NCBI GenBank assembly: GCA_027919835.1
Contig: JANVFP010000012.1
Span: 248,001 to 312,000, forward strand
Direction: 5' to 3'
DNA: 64,000 nucleotides
Source: Lentinula raphanica
Lineage: Eukaryota; Basidiomycota; Agaricomycetes; Agaricales; Omphalotaceae
Shown one piece after another: positions 61,601 through 64,000 of the stretch. The translations under genes and the position numbers were made by a program. The notes under the pieces were generated by a model. The model ran no database searches. It saw nothing but the letters and a program-made list of their open reading frames with translations, and was not told the DNA's origin. Every line of letters begins with the position of its first letter. The stretch's first letter is position 1.

Positions 61601-64000
61601 GCACGCAAACCTTGGGCGGAAGATCCAGGACGTCACTCTTGATACGACGAAGAAAGTAGGGCCTTAGACGATTATGCAATTGTTTTATGAGGTCCTCGTT
61701 GAGATCGGCATATTCTCGTTCAAGTGCATCAAGATCATTCCACTCCGCGGAATCCAGGAAGTTCATGAGATTGAAGAGTTCGCGTATATTGTTATTCAAG
61801 GGAGTCTACGGATAATGTTAGAGAACACGACACAGGAGAAAGCGACACTCACTCCGGTCATGATGACACGGTGTCCAGGGTTGAGTTCCTTGAGCTTCTT
61901 GAAGAGAAGACTCTGATCACTTTTTACTAAATGCATCTCCTTAACAAACGAATCTTGACAAGGCGCAACAAATGAGACTCACGGCGTTGACCTTCATCCA
62001 CAATTAGGACCTTCAAATCGGAGTCAACAAATAACACATGAGAGATAGAAAACTGGCGTGCCTCCCAACGTGGCTGATTTTTGAAGACAGCAGTAAAATC
62101 TTTAGGATTGATAACTGCTTCATACGTGGTCACTATAACGTGGAACTTGGCCGACGTCATGCCTTTGTCAGTTTGGGGATGATATAATTCGAATCTCTTC
62201 ACGACTTCACGAGCTTTCGACTCGCCATAGAAAGGCACAACGCGTAAATTTGGCGCCCAGCGTTCAAATTCCCGGACCCAATTAGTGATGGTGGAATTCG
62301 GGACCACGACCAATGCAGGCATGGCGTTGAATTGCTTCACGATGTGACCAACGAACGAAGTGACTTGCACTGTCTTCCCCTATAAAAGATTGTACTTGAG
62401 TCGTGGAGAGCGAGGGAAAGAAACTCTACATACTAAACCCATTTCATCAGCTAATATACAACTTTGCTGATTCCACCAGTTATCGCATAACCAGTTGAAT
62501 CCTTCGACCTTCAATGATTGGACATGATCAATGAAACGGAAACCACGGAAGAAACATGCAAACCTGGAATGGCATGAGCCGCAATTCAGGGTTTTGTCCC
62601 AACTCTAGATCGCCTGCACTCTTGAGGGCGAGCTTCTTGCGGAATTCGTCCTTTTGGCGGCGCAAAAAAGCGCTCAGCTTCTCTTTGGAATATCTCTCGA
62701 CCTGAACTTTTCTAGCAGCGGAAAACCGTTCCAATGCGCTCCGAAAGGCCGGATAGGTTGGATCCGTGGGTTTTGGAGGTGTATCCCAGGTTGCTGCGAT
62801 AGCACTCAACACAGTTCGCCAGAAAAAGTTTCATCGCTGTACTCACATTCTTCATATCCCAAATCAACCCATTTGAAGAAGGCCCAGATCACAAGATCTA
62901 TGTGTTCTTCAGGATCAAACTCTTCACCAGTACGAGCTTCAAAATCATCAACAGATTCCACAAAACCACTCGGCTCTTCGCCCCTGTCAAAAGCTGCTCG
63001 AAATGCTTCTCTAGCTTCCTCTGGCTCAGATTCCTCTTCCTCTGAGTGAACCACAGAAGATTTTTGACGACGTCCATTCCTTTTCTTCTTGATCCTAGTC
63101 TGCGCACGGGATACAAACTTCAGTTGTACGGCCAACACTCTATCCACAGTCTTCCAATCTGGAGGTATCCTCGCTTCTGCATCCACGAGTGGTGCAAGCG
63201 ACGAAGTTTTGTTTTCAGACACAGGATGCGCAGTTTGTTTTTCCTCCTGGACATCGAAAAGACCACCTGCATCCTCCGATGAAGGCTTTTCTGAGAGGTT
63301 TTCCAGAAGTTCGATCTTGGTACCATTTTTTGTAAAGTTCTTCAACTTGGAAAAATGCGTTGATACTAGCCACATGTGAGGAACCCACTCAGTTCGTCGA
63401 TAGCCTCTTTCTTGCCACTTGACGAGATATTCCCTAGGTAGAGGTTCTTTGATGTTGACAGGTTCGGAAGGTTGGGTGGCGTTTACAGGATATGGTCGCC
63501 AAGCCAAAATTTTGTCGACAGCCCAAAGATAAGAGGCGCAATCCCGACACAACCAGTTCGATTGAAAGTTCGCAGCGGCAGAAGCTAGGTTCTCGTCCGA
63601 GAATTCGTCATCTATATGCTGGTAGTGTGCCGGGCGTCTACAAGTGAAGCATCGGAAAAGGAGTTGCGAGTCACTGGAGGCAGGCGGTTTTGAAGGAGGT
63701 GATGTAGAAGAAGAGGCGAAATTCATATCTGCATCATTCGCTCCTTCCTTCGACTGTTCCTCCAAGGTCTTCGATTGTGCAGGTATTGTCTCGAGACAGC
63801 CCATACACAGACCGTCTTTGCTACAGTAACCTTGACATAATCACCCTTAGCTACAGGATTGATTTTAAACAAGGAGAGACCCACTGCATAAGAAGTCGGT
63901 CATCTGGTCGGTATCTAGACCTGCCCGCTTCCGAGGACCATCTTGTTCTGAAATCACTTCTCCTTCGTGTGCTTTGAGCCATTTGAGACGATCATGCTCT
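58624..64000 (-). CDS. Mit1/CHD-type chromatin remodelling ATPase, N-terminus beyond window
   Basis: The gene runs off the window at 64000; its stop is at 58624. Visible N-terminal part has Cys-rich PHD-like pairs (YCSKDGLCMGC, RCFTCRRPAHYQH, WLCRDC) and a chromodomain-like EYLVKWQERGYRRTEWVPHM. SNF2 motifs: ILADEMGLGKTVQVTSFVGH, MPALVVVPNSTITNWVREFE, VDEGQR (DEAH box, as in fungal CHD/Mit1), HRVIMTGTPLNNNIRELFNL and YFLRRIKSDVLDLPPK. HelicC includes LLPKLKARGHRVLIFSQ. C-terminal region has acidic stretches, and two zinc-like clusters (LCGLCGQRMCSCSQ and ACAVCLRRPAHKLNDCP). This PHD-chromo-SNF2-zinc order fits Mit1 of the SHREC/NuRD-like silencing complex; a Mi-2/CHD3 relative is the alternative. 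Exons across 59442-59560 join (AIDEVLRRRGHVHMIYGQP), confirming one gene. Confidence 0.85.

Noticed and set aside
1..64000. CRISPR arrays, prophage or bacterial operons
   Set aside because: The window is eukaryotic, with spliceosomal introns in nearly every gene and no spaced direct-repeat arrays.

Overview
This is a nuclear DNA window from a filamentous fungus, most likely a basidiomycete (Agaricomycetes-like). The evidence is short GT-AG introns of about 50-60 nt that interrupt almost every gene, genes packed on both strands at about 2.4 kb each, and a gene set typical of such fungi: FAS1 membrane protein, KRE6/SKN1 glucan synthesis protein, Zn2Cys6 regulator, Mit1/CHD-type remodeller, Ima1 and ceramide glucosyltransferase. 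I see no rRNA, tRNA, CRISPR or bacterial operon structure. Protein identities come from family features recognised in the translations; no database search was possible.

Layout. 1-2.3 kb: two related Gly/Tyr/Met-rich genes, the second with a WW domain, separated by a roughly 495-bp MITE-like element. 2.5-3.6 kb: a four-zinc-knuckle ZCCHC9-like protein. 3.7-8.7 kb (minus): RAVE subunit RAV1. 8.9-11.7 kb: a multi-FAS1 membrane protein, followed by a second MITE-like insertion. 12.4-14.1 kb (minus): two small unrecognised proteins. 14.6-16.2 kb (minus): aldo-keto reductase, divergent from a mitochondrial carnitine-type carrier at 16.5-17.8 kb. 18.1-19.2 kb (minus): histidine phosphatase. 20-22.7 kb: two unknown genes. 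22.8-24.8 kb (minus): N-acetylglutamate synthase. 25.9-29.4 kb: UBE2O-like E2/E3. 29.7-32.5 kb (minus): KRE6/SKN1. 32.7-33.9 kb (minus): probable SNAPC1, divergent from IMA1 at 33.9-35.8 kb. 36.2-37.3 kb (minus): Ser-rich single-pass membrane protein. 37.8-39.6 kb (minus): TatD nuclease, divergent from ceramide glucosyltransferase at 39.7-41.1 kb. 41.4-42.2 kb (minus): homeodomain protein, divergent from exocyst SEC3 at 42.8-46.9 kb. 47.1-48.0 kb (minus): YOP1/REEP. 48.5-52.0 kb: Zn2Cys6 regulator. 52.4-56.8 kb (minus): RAD5/HLTF-type SNF2 with RING. 57.3-58.4 kb (minus): catalytically degenerate RNase III-fold protein with dsRBD. 58.6 kb to the window end (minus): Mit1/CHD-type remodeller, cut at its 5' end.

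Most genes are housekeeping functions that do not form one pathway: membrane traffic and ER shape (SEC3, YOP1), V-ATPase assembly (RAV1), cell wall and lipid synthesis (KRE6, GCS), mitochondrial metabolism (ARG2, carnitine carrier) and chromatin or transcription (SNAPC1, RAD5/HLTF, Mit1, HD, Zn2Cys6). The most noteworthy items are two or three short inverted-repeat elements, several unusual splicing structures (stopless in-frame intron inside a WW domain, 7-nt micro-exon beside the E2 catalytic Cys, start codon alone in its own coding exon, two probable GC-AG introns), very short divergent promoters, and the RNase III-fold protein that has lost its catalytic acids. I found no convincing new multigene system.
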